DNA of 64,000 nucleotides from Desulfobacteraceae bacterium Eth-SRB1 (GTDB lineage Bacteria > Desulfobacterota > Desulfobacteria > Desulfobacterales > ETH-SRB1): assembly GCA_004193555.1 (NCBI GenBank), contig RPGP01000001.1, positions 1,104,790 to 1,168,789 of the forward strand. Reading direction: 5' to 3'. The first letter of the stretch is position 1. Each line of letters opens with the position of its first letter. Made by a program: the position numbers and the translations under genes. The notes beneath the pieces are model-generated. The model made no database searches and was not told where the DNA came from. It was given only the letters and a program-made list of their open reading frames with translations. This document shows, in pieces, positions 9,138 through 19,615 of this stretch.

Positions 9138-10424
9138 ACTCTTCAAGTATTCATCATAAATTTCTACAGGATGTTTAACTTTTGCCGTGTATCCCGACTT
9201 TGAAAGCATATCTGAGATCTGGAGCATACAGGCAGGACATCCGGTAGCAACAATGGAGCATCCGGTAGTTATGATATTGTCCCGTTTGAGTCTTCCAATA
9301 TCGGTTGAAATCTTATAATGCTGCAGATTAAAACTTCCCCCGGACCCGCAACACCTGTCGGCATCGGGCATCTCTATCAAACGGCAGCCGGGATTTGCCT
9401 GGATCAGGGCTCTTGGCTCTGCCGACACTCCCAGAGACTTTGACAGGTGACAGGGGTCGTGATATGTTATTAAATCCTTGTAATCTCTTTTTGTCCCTGC
9501 CTTTTTTATACCAATTACAGACACAAGAAACCGGTTAATATCCATGGTTTTTTTTGCCAGCCTTTCTACCCGGCGCTTCAGGCCGGATGAGTCGTGCCGG
9601 ACCATAACAGGCCATATCTTCCTGATTGCAAAGGTACAGGTGGCGCACGCTGTAACAATATAATCAACTTTTTCCGCGTTAAATTTTTCCAGGTTGTAAC
9701 TGACAAGGCTGTCAAAGGTAACCGCATCGCCTGACGAAATAGCCGGCATGCCGCAACAAGCCTGGCCTTCCGGCATAAAAACGCCTACGCCATGATATTC
9801 CAGAACATCGATAACCGCCTGAGCTATCCTCGGATAAATCTTGTCAAGAAGACAGCCGACAAAAAATCCAACCTTGATCCCCGAACGATTGGACTCTGTA
9901 TTTAAAGAAGGAAGTATGCGATGAAACGGCTTAGGAGCGAGCGGCGCAAAATGACGATTCCCGATTAGAGGTGAAACAAGGCGCATATGGGAAGTGCCGA
10001 GAGGTTTGTTGTCCGGCCTTGTGAACAGATTTTGAAATTTTATGGCCCATTCCATAAAACGGTCAAAACCCTGCGGGGAGGATAACATTTTTCTAAAAAT
10101 TATTTTTTGCAGAGGGGAAAGGCCCATGAAGCCGGTCAAAATAATGCGGGCTTTAATAAAAATTTCCAGGACGTTTACTCCGCTGGGACAGTTGGCCGCG
10201 CATGATCCGCAAAGGAGACACCGATTAAGGCGCTTAAAGGTCCCCTTTGGGTCTTTAAACAGTTCCTGCGTAAGCCCATCGAGAAGGGCTAATTTGCCTC
10301 GGGCAACATCAGATTCACGTCCTGTTTCCGCAAAAACCGGGCATACTGCCTGACACATACCGCATCGCATGCAGACAGAGAGCTGATCTTCCAGTTCCTT
10401 CATCAACCGTGTTAGCTCTTTCAT
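9132..10424 (-). CDS. GlcF/LutA-like Fe-S oxidoreductase subunit
   Basis: A 430-aa soluble protein with two N-terminal 4Fe-4S motifs (CMRCGMCQAVCPV, about residues 18-30, and CLLCGSCAANCPSG, about 69-82) and two CCG cysteine-rich domains (CCGMPAISSGD and CCGSGGSFNL). This is the architecture of the glycolate oxidase iron-sulfur subunit GlcF, also seen in lactate and other hydroxyacid dehydrogenase electron-transfer subunits. No FAD subunit (GlcD) is adjacent in this window, so the substrate partner is unknown. Confidence 0.85.
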   Translation of the reverse strand: MKELTRLMKELEDQLSVCMRCGMCQAVCPVFAETGRESDVARGKLALLDGLTQELFKDPKGTFKRLNRCLLCGSCAANCPSGVNVLEIFIKARIILTGFMGLSPLQKIIFRKMLSSPQGFDRFMEWAIKFQNLFTRPDNKPLGTSHMRLVSPLIGNRHFAPLAPKPFHRILPSLNTESNRSGIKVGFFVGCLLDKIYPRIAQAVIDVLEYHGVGVFMPEGQACCGMPAISSGDAVTFDSLVSYNLEKFNAEKVDYIVTACATCTFAIRKIWPVMVRHDSSGLKRRVERLAKKTMDINRFLVSVIGIKKAGTKRDYKDLITYHDPCHLSKSLGVSAEPRALIQANPGCRLIEMPDADRCCGSGGSFNLQHYKISTDIGRLKRDNIITTGCSIVATGCPACMLQISDMLSKSGYTAKVKHPVEIYDEYLKSL

Positions 10425-10448
10425 GCAGGGCTTATTACTCTCCTAATG

Positions 10449-11521
10449 CTATTCAGGAATATTAGGTATGGTGGTGAACTGTCCCTTGTAATTCTGCAGC
10501 CTGTATTCTTTTTCCGACCTTTCAGCAACGTAATAGTCAGGTGTCAGCCGAATTTTCCTATATTGGTGGCAATGACATAGATGGGCTGGGCAAGACCGGT
10601 TGTATGGCCGCGAAGTGCGTCCCTGATAAGCTCGGCGCCTTTTTCAAGCGGCGTGCGGAAATGATCGATCCCGGGCGCGGGCTCGCAACAGAAGACATAA
10701 TAAGGCCGGATGCGGATTGTCAGGAGCTTTTGATGGAGATTTCTGAATGTTTCGACATCATCATTAATCCCTTTTAAAAGCACAGCCTGATTCCCGACAT
10801 TAACACCGCAGGAAAGGAGATCATGGACAGCCCTGGCTGTTTTTTCGGTGATCTCCTTGGGGTGATTGCATTGGGTGTTAACCCAGATGGGAATCCGGTG
10901 AAAGCCGCTCAGCGCCTTTTTGAGACCGGTGGTGATGCGATGCGGCAGTACAATCGGTATGCGGGTTCCAAATCGGATCATTTCAACATGGGGGATTTCA
11001 CGTAGTTTTTTAATAATATATTCTATTTTGTCATCTGAAAAAAGAAAAGGATCGCCGCCGGTAATCAGAACATCCCGGATCTCTTTGTGCTCCCTGATCC
11101 ATTGAAGGCCCTCCTCAACATCAAAACGGAGTTTAAGATCATGGTCAACAACTATTTCCTTGCGAAAACAATGGCGGCAGTAGTTAGCGCAGGTATCTGT
11201 TACCGTAAAGGCAATGCGGTCATAATACTGTCTGGCAATACTGTCCGGCCTGACCTCGCCGTTTCTCCGATTTTCTTTCCAGAGAAGATAGTCGTGCATA
11301 CCATAACGATTTTCCTTTTCCTTCATGGACGGAATTACCTGCTTCCGTACAGGACAATTGGGATCATCCGGATCCATAAGGGAAGCAAAGTATGGTGTGG
11401 TTCCCCATTTTGTATGCAGGGTCGTTATGGCCTTTTCTTCTTCCGGGCTGACATTAATAAATTCTTTTAGCTTATCGAGCGTATTAACGCTGTTTTGCAG
11501 TTGCTCTATCCATTCTTCCAT
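10449..11521 (-). pseudogene. KamA-family radical SAM aminomutase, frameshifted near the C terminus
   Basis: Lysine/glutamate 2,3-aminomutase-like radical SAM protein. The cluster motif CANYCRHC (CxxxCxxC, residues 111-118) and ITGGDPF are intact. The main frame stops at 10544 after TNIGKFG. One extra base in the A run at 10553-10556 would restore NIGKIRLTPDYYVAERS and a plausible end at PNIPE (stop 10449-10451), giving about 357 aa, the family length. The Lys of IGK corresponds to the PLP-lysine region of KamA. The span of 1073 bases is one short of a whole number of codons. It is either a recent pseudogene, a sequencing error, or a truncated functional enzyme; EpmB-like beta-lysylation of EF-P and a free amino-acid mutase are both possible roles. 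Confidence 0.85.
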
Positions 11522-11550
11522 TAATTATTCCTTTTTCATCACAGAGACTT

Positions 11551-11657
11551 ATAAGTGCCTAAAGTGAGCTAAAGTGCCTAAAATGCCTAAAGTTGTTGAA
11601 TTCTGTTAATTTTATATGAATTAATTGCGCGAAGCGACACCTTAACTTTAGGCACTT
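11551..11657. repeat. TAAAGTGCC-array element, copy 1
   Basis: Left array AAGTGCCTAAAGTGAGCTAA, a centre with GCGCGAAGCGACACC, and a right inverted array AACTTTAGGCACTT. It lies between the kamA-like gene and glnA. It is the first of seven related elements in the window. Confidence 0.8.
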
Positions 11658-11734
11658 CGAACTTATTTCATACACCTGAAAATTGGATAAATGAACATAT
11701 CATTATACGTAATCGTATCTAAGAATATGTGTGC

Positions 11735-13045
11735 TTAAATACTCAAATACTTTTCCAGTTCTCTCTGAGTAACGTGAGTTCTATGATCTTCCCAGTCATC
11801 TGTCTTTAACGACATATAGTTGTGGTAAATCCCTTCGCCAAGCAGATCCTTTAAAAACCTGCTTCTTTCAGCCTCTAACAAGGCCTCAAACAAACACCTG
11901 GGCAGGAACCGCTTGTCAGTTACGCGGGCATGAAAATAATTGTCATATGTGCTTTTCACATCCGGCTGACCACATTGCAAATCTTCTTCTATGCCTTTAA
12001 GTCCCATGGCAATAAAGGTCGCGAACTGCAAATATACATTGCCTGCCGGATCTGGATTTCTCAACTCAATTCTCGTGCTTTCCGGGTTCTTTGCATAGGG
12101 CACCCTGAGCATTGAGCTTCTATTCCTGAAGCCCCAGCCACTGACAATCGGAGCTTCCTGATCCATCACATATGCCTTGTATGAATTGAAATTGGAGGCC
12201 ATGATAATTGATGTTTCCCTTGCATATTTCAAAACGCCGCCGATAAAATGTTTGGCGAGAAGGCTGAGATTATGATCGGCTTCCTTGTCATAAAACAGGT
12301 TTCTTCCATCCTGATCCTGCATGGAAAGGTGAACGTGAAAGGCATTTCTATTATATCCGTCAAATGGCTTGGGCATAAAAGTTGCGTAATACCCAAACTC
12401 TGCCGCAACTTTCTGTGTAACATAATTAAACAACACTGTGCGGTCTGCTCCCGCCAAGGGGTCTATGGGCTCCAGGTTAATTTCATGCTGGGAAGGGGTT
12501 GCTTCATGATGGGCTTTTTCAAACTTTATCCCGCAATCTTTAAGTATGTTGATGATTCTGTTCCTTACCAGTTCACCCTTGTTGTAGGGTGTGGATTGAA
12601 AATAACCGGCATTATCGGAATGGGTTTTTTTACCAAATTCATCGCCGGTGAGCAAAAAGAACTCATGCTCAGGGCCAGCCTTAAACCTGTATCCATGTTC
12701 AGATTCTGCTTTGTTTAAAACTTTTTCCAGCACAGCTCGGGGGTCAGACTTTGCCCGCATTCCCCATTCATTATAAATATGGCCGACAAAGAAACCGAGT
12801 GTTTCATCAGAAAATTTTACAGCACGAAAACTTTCCGGGTCAGGCAACAAAAGCCTATCGCTGTTTTCAACCGTGGCATAGCCGGGAATAGAGCTTCCGT
12901 CAAAGCCTATCCCGTTTTTAATCAGCTCCTCAATATTTTCCGGATTTATCGGCAGACTCATGACCCTGCCGTTTAGATCGGTAAACAGAATTTTTGTTGT
13001 TTCCACATTTTTTAGTTTTTCTTTAATTTCTTCAATACTGCCCAT
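11735..13045 (-). CDS. glnA: glutamine synthetase type I
   Basis: ATP-dependent ligation of ammonia to glutamate. Start chosen at ATG 13045 (MGSIEEIKEKL) because CAGGAGGGC lies just upstream; an in-frame ATG at 13129 would add 28 residues unlike the family. At 436 aa it shows GFDGSSIPGY, GPEHEFFL, HHEATPSQHEINL, NAFHVHLSMQ and NRSSMLRVPYA, covering the metal, ammonium and ATP sites. The adenylylation tyrosine motif of GSI-beta (NLYDLP-like) is absent and the length is that of GSI-alpha enzymes, so regulation by GlnE is unlikely. Monocistronic, flanked by repeats. Confidence 0.95.
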   Translation of the reverse strand: MGSIEEIKEKLKNVETTKILFTDLNGRVMSLPINPENIEELIKNGIGFDGSSIPGYATVENSDRLLLPDPESFRAVKFSDETLGFFVGHIYNEWGMRAKSDPRAVLEKVLNKAESEHGYRFKAGPEHEFFLLTGDEFGKKTHSDNAGYFQSTPYNKGELVRNRIINILKDCGIKFEKAHHEATPSQHEINLEPIDPLAGADRTVLFNYVTQKVAAEFGYYATFMPKPFDGYNRNAFHVHLSMQDQDGRNLFYDKEADHNLSLLAKHFIGGVLKYARETSIIMASNFNSYKAYVMDQEAPIVSGWGFRNRSSMLRVPYAKNPESTRIELRNPDPAGNVYLQFATFIAMGLKGIEEDLQCGQPDVKSTYDNYFHARVTDKRFLPRCLFEALLEAERSRFLKDLLGEGIYHNYMSLKTDDWEDHRTHVTQRELEKYLSI

Positions 13046-13289
13046 GGTTTTAAGCCCTCCTGATAAACTACAATAAATATTACCTATAGTGACTGTGAGC
13101 GCAATATCAAGTGTAATTATAAAATGCAATATTTTTCCATATGATTATTACTTTTCCTTATGTTCCCTGTGAAATCTAAACCTAAATCTTGTGTTCATCG
13201 GGCATATTGAATATAGTAGCCGTTCACGGCTTGAAATTGGAAAGTAGAAATTGGGGAGAGATTTTCTCTGAACTGCTATATTTTTTATT

Positions 13290-14123
13290 ATGGATAATAA
13301 AGGAACAAATCCGCTAATCAGTGTAATAATCCCAACCTACAATCGAGGCTGGATTATTAAAGAAGCAGTAGATTCGGTTTTGTCCCAGAACTTTGTGGAT
13401 TTTGAATTGATCGTTGTTGACGACGGCTCAACAGACAATACCCGGGATATCCTTGACACATATAAAAATTATATCAAAGTGTTCAAGCACAACAATCAGG
13501 GAGTCAGCGCCGCAAGAAACAGAGGTGTTGCGCTGGCGTCAGGGAGGTTTATTGCTTTTTTAGACTCAGATGATCTCTGGCTGCCGGACAAATTATCAAT
13601 GCAGGTTAATCTTTTCAATTCAAACAAAGAAGCTCTGATTTGCCAGACCGAGGAAATATGGATAAGAAACAATGTCAGGGTCAATCCAAAAAAGCGGCAC
13701 AAGAAACTGTCGGGAATGATTTTTGAACCATCTCTTTGCCTGTGCATGGTCAGCCCTTCCGCCGTAATGATAAAACGGGAACTCTTTGAAGCAGTCGGCC
13801 TGTTTGATGAAAGCCTGCCTGCCTGCGAAGACTATGATCTATGGCTGAGGATAAGCTCGAGATATCCTGTATATCTTATAGATACTCCGCTTATCATAAA
13901 ACGCGGCGGTCATGATGATCAACTTTCACAAGCGCCGGGGTTGGATAAATACCGGATACAGGCGATAAAAAAGATAATTGAAAGCAGTATGCTTTCAACA
14001 AAGCAATACAGGGCGGCAGTAAAAACCCTGAAGGAGAAATGTTATATATATGCTAACGGCTGCCTGAAGCGGGGCCGCAAAGAAGAAGCATTGTTGTATA
14101 CGAATCTGGCGAAACAATATTGA
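13290..14123 (+). CDS. family 2 glycosyltransferase
   Basis: A 277-aa GT-A fold inverting glycosyltransferase. It begins LISVIIPTYNRGWIIKEAV, with VVDDGSTDNTRD (nucleotide binding, about residues 47-58) and the metal-binding AFLDSDDLWLPD. An acceptor-side ACEDYDLWLRIS motif follows at about residue 178. No membrane segment. It probably adds a sugar to a cell-surface glycan, but donor and acceptor cannot be read. It is isolated from other glycan genes here. Confidence 0.88.
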   Translation: MDNKGTNPLISVIIPTYNRGWIIKEAVDSVLSQNFVDFELIVVDDGSTDNTRDILDTYKNYIKVFKHNNQGVSAARNRGVALASGRFIAFLDSDDLWLPDKLSMQVNLFNSNKEALICQTEEIWIRNNVRVNPKKRHKKLSGMIFEPSLCLCMVSPSAVMIKRELFEAVGLFDESLPACEDYDLWLRISSRYPVYLIDTPLIIKRGGHDDQLSQAPGLDKYRIQAIKKIIESSMLSTKQYRAAVKTLKEKCYIYANGCLKRGRKEEALLYTNLAKQY

Positions 14124-14248
14124 TGGCGTCGTCAAAAGATTCATCTACTGCGTTGTAGTATTTTTTCAGACCCTCAACATACTATATGTATGCCTTCGGC
14201 CCTGAAAAAATATTACGCCTTGTATATGAACCTTTTGACTTAGCCATC
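14122..14248. repeat. palindromic MITE-like element
   Basis: Imperfect terminal inverted repeats GATGGCGTCGTCAAAAGATTCAT and its mirror ending GACTTAGCCATC, with a second nested pair (TATTTTTTCAGACCCT / GGCCCTGAAAAAATATT). About 127 bases, no coding frame, starting at the GT2 stop codon. Confidence 0.7.
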
Positions 14249-14287
14249 TGAAGTAAAATCCTGAACTTTTTTACGAGTTTGTCAAAT

Positions 14288-14839
14288 TTAATCCTCAGCT
14301 TGTTCTTTATTTGCTGATTCCTCGATCTTTAGCCTGTCTTCATAAACATGTTTTGTCAGATGACCTATTTCAGGAAAAATAAGGTCATTGCAGGCCAGTT
14401 TACATGCTTTAAGACTACCCGGCATGCAAAACACCACGGTTGCTTTGATTAAGCCGGCAGTGGCGCGGGATAAAAGAGCTGCTGAATCTATCTCTTCAAA
14501 GCTGAGCATGGCAAAAAGGGGGCCGAATGCTGAAAGTTCTTTTTCAAACATAGGACGCACAGCTTCAATAGTAACATCCCTGCCGCTTATTCCTGTGCCT
14601 CCTGTCAGCAAAAGAACATGGGGCCTGAATTCCTGAATAACTGCGAGCACTGTTTCTTTAATAGCTTTGGCTTCATCTGGAATGACACTGTGAAATACAA
14701 CTTCGTGTCTTTCCTTTCGGGCTTGCTTGCTGATCCAATGCCCGCTTTTATCATCTGCAATAATCCGTGTGGTTGAGACAGAAATTATTCCGATCTTTAA
14801 ATTCTTTGGAGCATCTTTCTTGTGTCCCTTTGTACCCAT
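14288..14839 (-). CDS. MoaB/Mog-family molybdenum cofactor protein
   Basis: A 183-aa MoCF-domain protein. LLLTGGTGISGRDVTIEAVR (about residues 77-96) is the molybdopterin-binding signature, and MPGSLKACKLA follows at about 148. Members adenylylate molybdopterin (Mog) or are paralogues of unclear role (MoaB). The locus has mobA and a moaE-like gene 1.1 kb away on the other strand, which supports a cofactor role. The C terminus extends about 15 residues with acidic, low-complexity text. Mog versus MoaB cannot be settled by eye. Confidence 0.88.
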   Translation of the reverse strand: MGTKGHKKDAPKNLKIGIISVSTTRIIADDKSGHWISKQARKERHEVVFHSVIPDEAKAIKETVLAVIQEFRPHVLLLTGGTGISGRDVTIEAVRPMFEKELSAFGPLFAMLSFEEIDSAALLSRATAGLIKATVVFCMPGSLKACKLACNDLIFPEIGHLTKHVYEDRLKIEESANKEQAED

Positions 14840-14860
14840 ATTATCTCCCTTAAATCACGA

Positions 14861-15415
<555 letters not shown>

Positions 15416-15666
15416 TTAATTATAAATTTCTAAACTATCTTTTCTATATCATGTAATAATTTGAGATCAAGATTAATATCGTATATATTGTTATATCAAA
15501 CACTAAATTCCCTTGATTTTACCTGATATTTTTCATATTATATTTATTAGATTATCTCCAAAAGAGTTGGTAAAAAACATAAGGTTAGAAAGAAAGTCCT
15601 CGACCCCTTGAATCCTCGAACCCTTTGCATCAACCAATCTGGAGAAGAACCTATTTATTTAAACAT

Positions 15667-15923
15667 AGAAAACCTGGCCCTCAGGACCAGGTCAGAGTTT
15701 TCCGGCTCTGCCTGAAGAAACGCTGCAAAAGTTTAAAGTGAACTAAAGTGCCTAAAGTGAGCTAAAGTTAAGGAATTCTATCAATTATATAAAATCAGTG
15801 GAGCGAAGCGACTCCACAACTTTAGGCACTTTAGCTCACTTTAGGCACTTATAACTTATACGGTTTTAAGTACAACAGCCCCTTTCAGGGGCAAACCAAA
15901 GCCTGGTCCTTTGGGCCAGGATT
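15667..15923. repeat. GACCAGG-hairpin composite element enclosing an array element
   Basis: AACCTGGCCCTCAGGACCAGGT near 15670 and AGCCTGGTCCTTTGGGCCAGG near 15902 are each self-complementary hairpins and bound a segment that contains array element copy 2. The right end, including CCCCTTTCAGGGGC, recurs inverted at about 53022-53065. Nothing else is visible in this 580-base intergenic region. Confidence 0.65.
15734..15850. repeat. TAAAGTGCC-array element, copy 2
   Basis: Left array TAAAGTGAACTAAAGTGCC... and right inverted array ACTTTAGGCACTTTAGCTC... around the centre GTGGAGCGAAGCGACTCCAC, itself a perfect hairpin. It is nested inside the GACCAGG composite. Confidence 0.8.
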
Positions 15924-15979
15924 CTTTACTTTAATATATTCCAACATCAACCTTATTAGGAATAAAAATTTTCTCTAAT

Positions 15980-16950
<971 letters not shown>

Positions 16951-17128
16951 TCAGGATTAATGAACTAATAAAAAAACTGACAGGATAACAGGATAAACAA
17001 GATTTTGTTTCAAATGCAACATAATGCATTAACTGAGAAAATCATTGTGCATGCAGGGTTTACAACCAAAGGGGTTATGGGTTTTTAATCCTGAACATCT
17101 TGTTAATCCTGTCAAAAAAATTTCTATT

Positions 17129-17590
17129 TTATTTATCGACAAGTTCCTTATACGCTTTCTGTATTTCCTTAAAACGTTTTTCTGCCAGTTCTCTAAATTC
17201 TTCTCCGAGATGAAGAACCTTGTCCGGATGGTATTTGTTTGCAAGTTTTCTATAAGCTGTTTTTATCTGTTCCTCTTCAGCATCTCTCGGGATTCCAAGC
17301 ACTGTGTAAGGATCGCCTGCTCCGGTCTTCTCCCTGAACCGATGCTGTTTATCTGATGTTTCATTTTCAGAAAATTTTCTACTGTCCTCTCCTGCAAAGG
17401 TTTTACTGCTGTCCTGATTATGGTTTGCGTATTTGTATCCTTTTTGTTTTTTAGAATAAAAATACCTCCACAAAAGATACAGGATGAGCAGGTCATCTAT
17501 CCATCCCCAGCCGACAATCATGTCCGGGAGAAGGTCGTAAGGACAAAGGGTATAAAATAAGGCTAATAGCGACAGGATAATTTTTACCAT
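17129..17590 (-). CDS. membrane-anchored J-domain protein
   Basis: A 153-aa protein. Residues 1-45 are hydrophobic and resemble the small DUF1232 segment (LCPYDLLPD, then GWGWIDDLLILYLLW). A polar linker (about 46-88) leads to a C-terminal J domain (YTVLGIPRDAEEEQIKTAYR, with the essential HPD in ANKYHPDKV) ending EIQKAYKELVDK. J domains stimulate Hsp70 ATPase, so this is probably a membrane-tethered DnaK co-chaperone. It lies 21 bases downstream of the next membrane-protein gene, same strand. Confidence 0.88.
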   Translation of the reverse strand: MVKIILSLLALFYTLCPYDLLPDMIVGWGWIDDLLILYLLWRYFYSKKQKGYKYANHNQDSSKTFAGEDSRKFSENETSDKQHRFREKTGAGDPYTVLGIPRDAEEEQIKTAYRKLANKYHPDKVLHLGEEFRELAEKRFKEIQKAYKELVDK

Positions 17591-17611
17591 TTACTTCATT
17601 CCTTTCTTCTT

Positions 17612-18712
17612 TTACCCACAGGACTTGGTAAAAAGCTTTTCCAGCATGCTTCCAACAGCCGCGCATTCAAGCCCAAAAGGGATATAGCCGGCATAACCTA
17701 AAACCGGCATCTCGAATATCTTATATCGATGAACAAGGGGAACGCTGTATTCCCATCTGGCCAGGCTGTGATAATTCCATGTTTCCCAAAAGCATCCGCA
17801 TAATAAAGCGGCAAGCGCCGAGACAACAATCAGGCTCCAGTCTCCTTGCGCCGTATATGAAAAAATATGTGTTTCTCCTGTAAGTACCTGAAGAGCAATG
17901 ATTATCAGCAGAGGCGATATCCAGACAAGGGAGAAAAGGTAATTTGGCAATATTCCGATACATGACAGCCCGGCTCCTGATATTAACAGAAGAGTCCATG
18001 CCAGAGCTCTGGATTGAACAAAATGCAGTTGGATACAACTTTTATATTTTCCTTTCAGCCACGAAGTCCCGGATATCCATTCCCGGGTTGACAGCACAGC
18101 GGGAAGGACGGTTGAAAAAGAAAGGCTTGCATACAAAAAATACTCAAGCGGGCTGTAACTAACACCTGTATAATACCAGTTTTGAACAAACCTGTTCAAG
18201 TATTCAAAGAACCACCAGAACACCGCACTTACGGGAAACAGCAAGGAAAAAAATCCCGGCCGGTCGATTATCAGGCAATGCCCCTTGCGTTGATATGTCA
18301 GGGCATTCATAACCATTATATAGGACAACCATAGCAAATTAAAGGTATGAGGCTGAAAACTTGCAAACCATGGGAAACGGGTCCATGCAAGGGTCCATGC
18401 AATTAAACCTGTTATAATCCCCGCCCATCCCCACCAGGGGAATCGGTATAATTTCAATGAATCCGGCTTCCCGGCGCCGTCTTCCTGAAGCCCTTTTATA
18501 ATTAGAGGAAGGATTGCGGCGAGACTAAAAACAGCAATACCAATAAAGGCCGGCCAGGAAAAAGAAGCATGAACAATATACCGTGTTGCTGGAGGAAACT
18601 GCAGGTACTGCTGTAAAGGAAGGTCTGTAAAAACAATGCCCACCAGCGGCAGCCCCAGCAGCATCCCGGCAAGCACACAGTATTTAAAAATATATCGATT
18701 CAGGTCTTTCAA
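17612..18712 (-). CDS. polytopic membrane protein of unknown function
   Basis: A 366-aa integral membrane protein with about 10 hydrophobic segments and many Trp/Tyr residues. Recurrent features are WWGWAGIITGLIAWTLAWTRF, WWFFEYLNRFVQNWYY, and near the end WETWNYHSLARWEYSVP followed by GYIPFGLECAAVG. These Trp-rich repeats recall a family of uncharacterised deltaproteobacterial membrane proteins. No transporter signature or catalytic motif is recognised. It is in line with the J-domain gene. Confidence 0.75.
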   Translation of the reverse strand: MKDLNRYIFKYCVLAGMLLGLPLVGIVFTDLPLQQYLQFPPATRYIVHASFSWPAFIGIAVFSLAAILPLIIKGLQEDGAGKPDSLKLYRFPWWGWAGIITGLIAWTLAWTRFPWFASFQPHTFNLLWLSYIMVMNALTYQRKGHCLIIDRPGFFSLLFPVSAVFWWFFEYLNRFVQNWYYTGVSYSPLEYFLYASLSFSTVLPAVLSTREWISGTSWLKGKYKSCIQLHFVQSRALAWTLLLISGAGLSCIGILPNYLFSLVWISPLLIIIALQVLTGETHIFSYTAQGDWSLIVVSALAALLCGCFWETWNYHSLARWEYSVPLVHRYKIFEMPVLGYAGYIPFGLECAAVGSMLEKLFTKSCG

Positions 18713-18757
18713 AGCGACTTTTTCGATCCTGATGAAAGCGGGATAAGCAAAGCATGA

Positions 18758-18910
18758 TGCACTCGTAAAAAGTCGTCACTCTGGTGAAAACCGGAGTCCA
18801 GGCGATCTGTAACTACTTGTAATTACTGGATAGTGCTAAAGCTTCACTACGTGCCCGGCTTTCGCCGGAATGACGAAAGATGGTGTTTACTGACTTTTTA
18901 CGAGACCGTC
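18758..18910. repeat. ACTCGTAAAAAGTC-ended MITE/BIME element
   Basis: Ends ACTCGTAAAAAGTCGTCACT and ACTTTTTACGAGACC are inverted. The interior has REP-like halves GGTGAAAACCGGAGTCCAG and CCGGCTTTCGCCGG. It is related to the element at 27960-28090; no gene inside. Confidence 0.75.
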
Positions 18911-18956
18911 AAACATAATCTTGTTTATCCTTGCCTGCCTGCCTGTTTATGGAGGG

Positions 18957-19202
18957 TTATCCTGTCAGATTTTTTAAGCCGGCGCATTCCTGGAAAAAGG
19001 TTAATTCCCAATTCCAGGATGCTATATTATGACGCAAAATATAAACCGAATTGTCATTGCCCAGGATTTTGAAATATCTGTGATCAGGCGCAAGCCATCT
19101 GTCAAGTATTTTGCTAACCTCTACCTGTTTTGTACCCATCCATACACAACGCGGCGTTTCCTCGCCACGGTATCCTGCATAGCATTCTACCCGGATACTC
19201 AT
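18957..19202 (-). CDS. small conserved cytoplasmic protein
   Basis: About 81 aa from ATG 19202 (MSIRVECYAGYRGEETPR). Residues VSKILDRWLAPDHRYFKIL and YILRHNIASWNWELTFF match my memory of a short, widespread deltaproteobacterial family with the pattern ..EVLDRW..PD.RYFKV..DDG..YILR.. . No membrane segment or catalytic motif. The frame runs upstream to 19244 into text resembling the KQP segment of a SRAP gene, so a deletion may have joined two genes. Function unknown. Confidence 0.65.
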   Translation of the reverse strand: MSIRVECYAGYRGEETPRCVWMGTKQVEVSKILDRWLAPDHRYFKILGNDNSVYILRHNIASWNWELTFFQECAGLKNLTG

Positions 19203-19245
19203 CGGCTGCTTTCCGGTGCCTGGGTTATCACCAGCGTGTTTCATA

Positions 19246-19410
19246 TTATTTTTTCCATTCGTAAAAACCGTCCGCTATGATCAGGCACCTCCGCTGTTTA
19301 AAAGCCTGCCGGAAACTCGGTCTTTCCTCCAGAGTTTCGGCACGCGCATTAATCAGTCCGGCTGCTTTTGACAGATCCTTTGACCATGAAGGCACAAGGC
19401 CCCAGTGCAG
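19246..19410 (-). pseudogene. SRAP (YedK/HMCES-like) gene fragment
   Basis: On the minus strand WGLVPSWSKD, then INARAETLEERPSFRQAF and RRCLIIADGFYEWKK can be read in one frame before a stop at 19246-19248. These are hallmark blocks of the SOS-response-associated peptidase family, which crosslinks to abasic sites in single-stranded DNA. The catalytic N terminus (MCGR) is not found and a stop lies upstream, so only the middle remains. A shifted frame after WKK gives GTGKQPM, like the next SRAP block. The rest up to 19615 shows no recognisable gene. Confidence 0.8.
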
Positions 19411-19615
19411 CAAGCAGCCTTATCCACGGCGATATCAAGCAAATTGAGATCATAGTCTGACCAGACCGGATCGGAAAGTCAAGCAAATTTCCATATTTAA
19501 ACCCCCTGCGGTCATGTATAAGCGGGATTTTAGCTTCAACAAGCACAAGAAATGCGTTCGCTTTTGTGCTTTACGAAGAATGAAATAGCTGTTGCCAAAG
19601 TTGCCGGTTTGCAGG

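Noticed and set aside
13115-13140. sigma54-like promoter TGGAAAAATATTGCAT upstream of glnA
   Set aside because: The GG-to-GC distance is one base short of the -24/-12 consensus and the flanks do not match; not strong enough to annotate.
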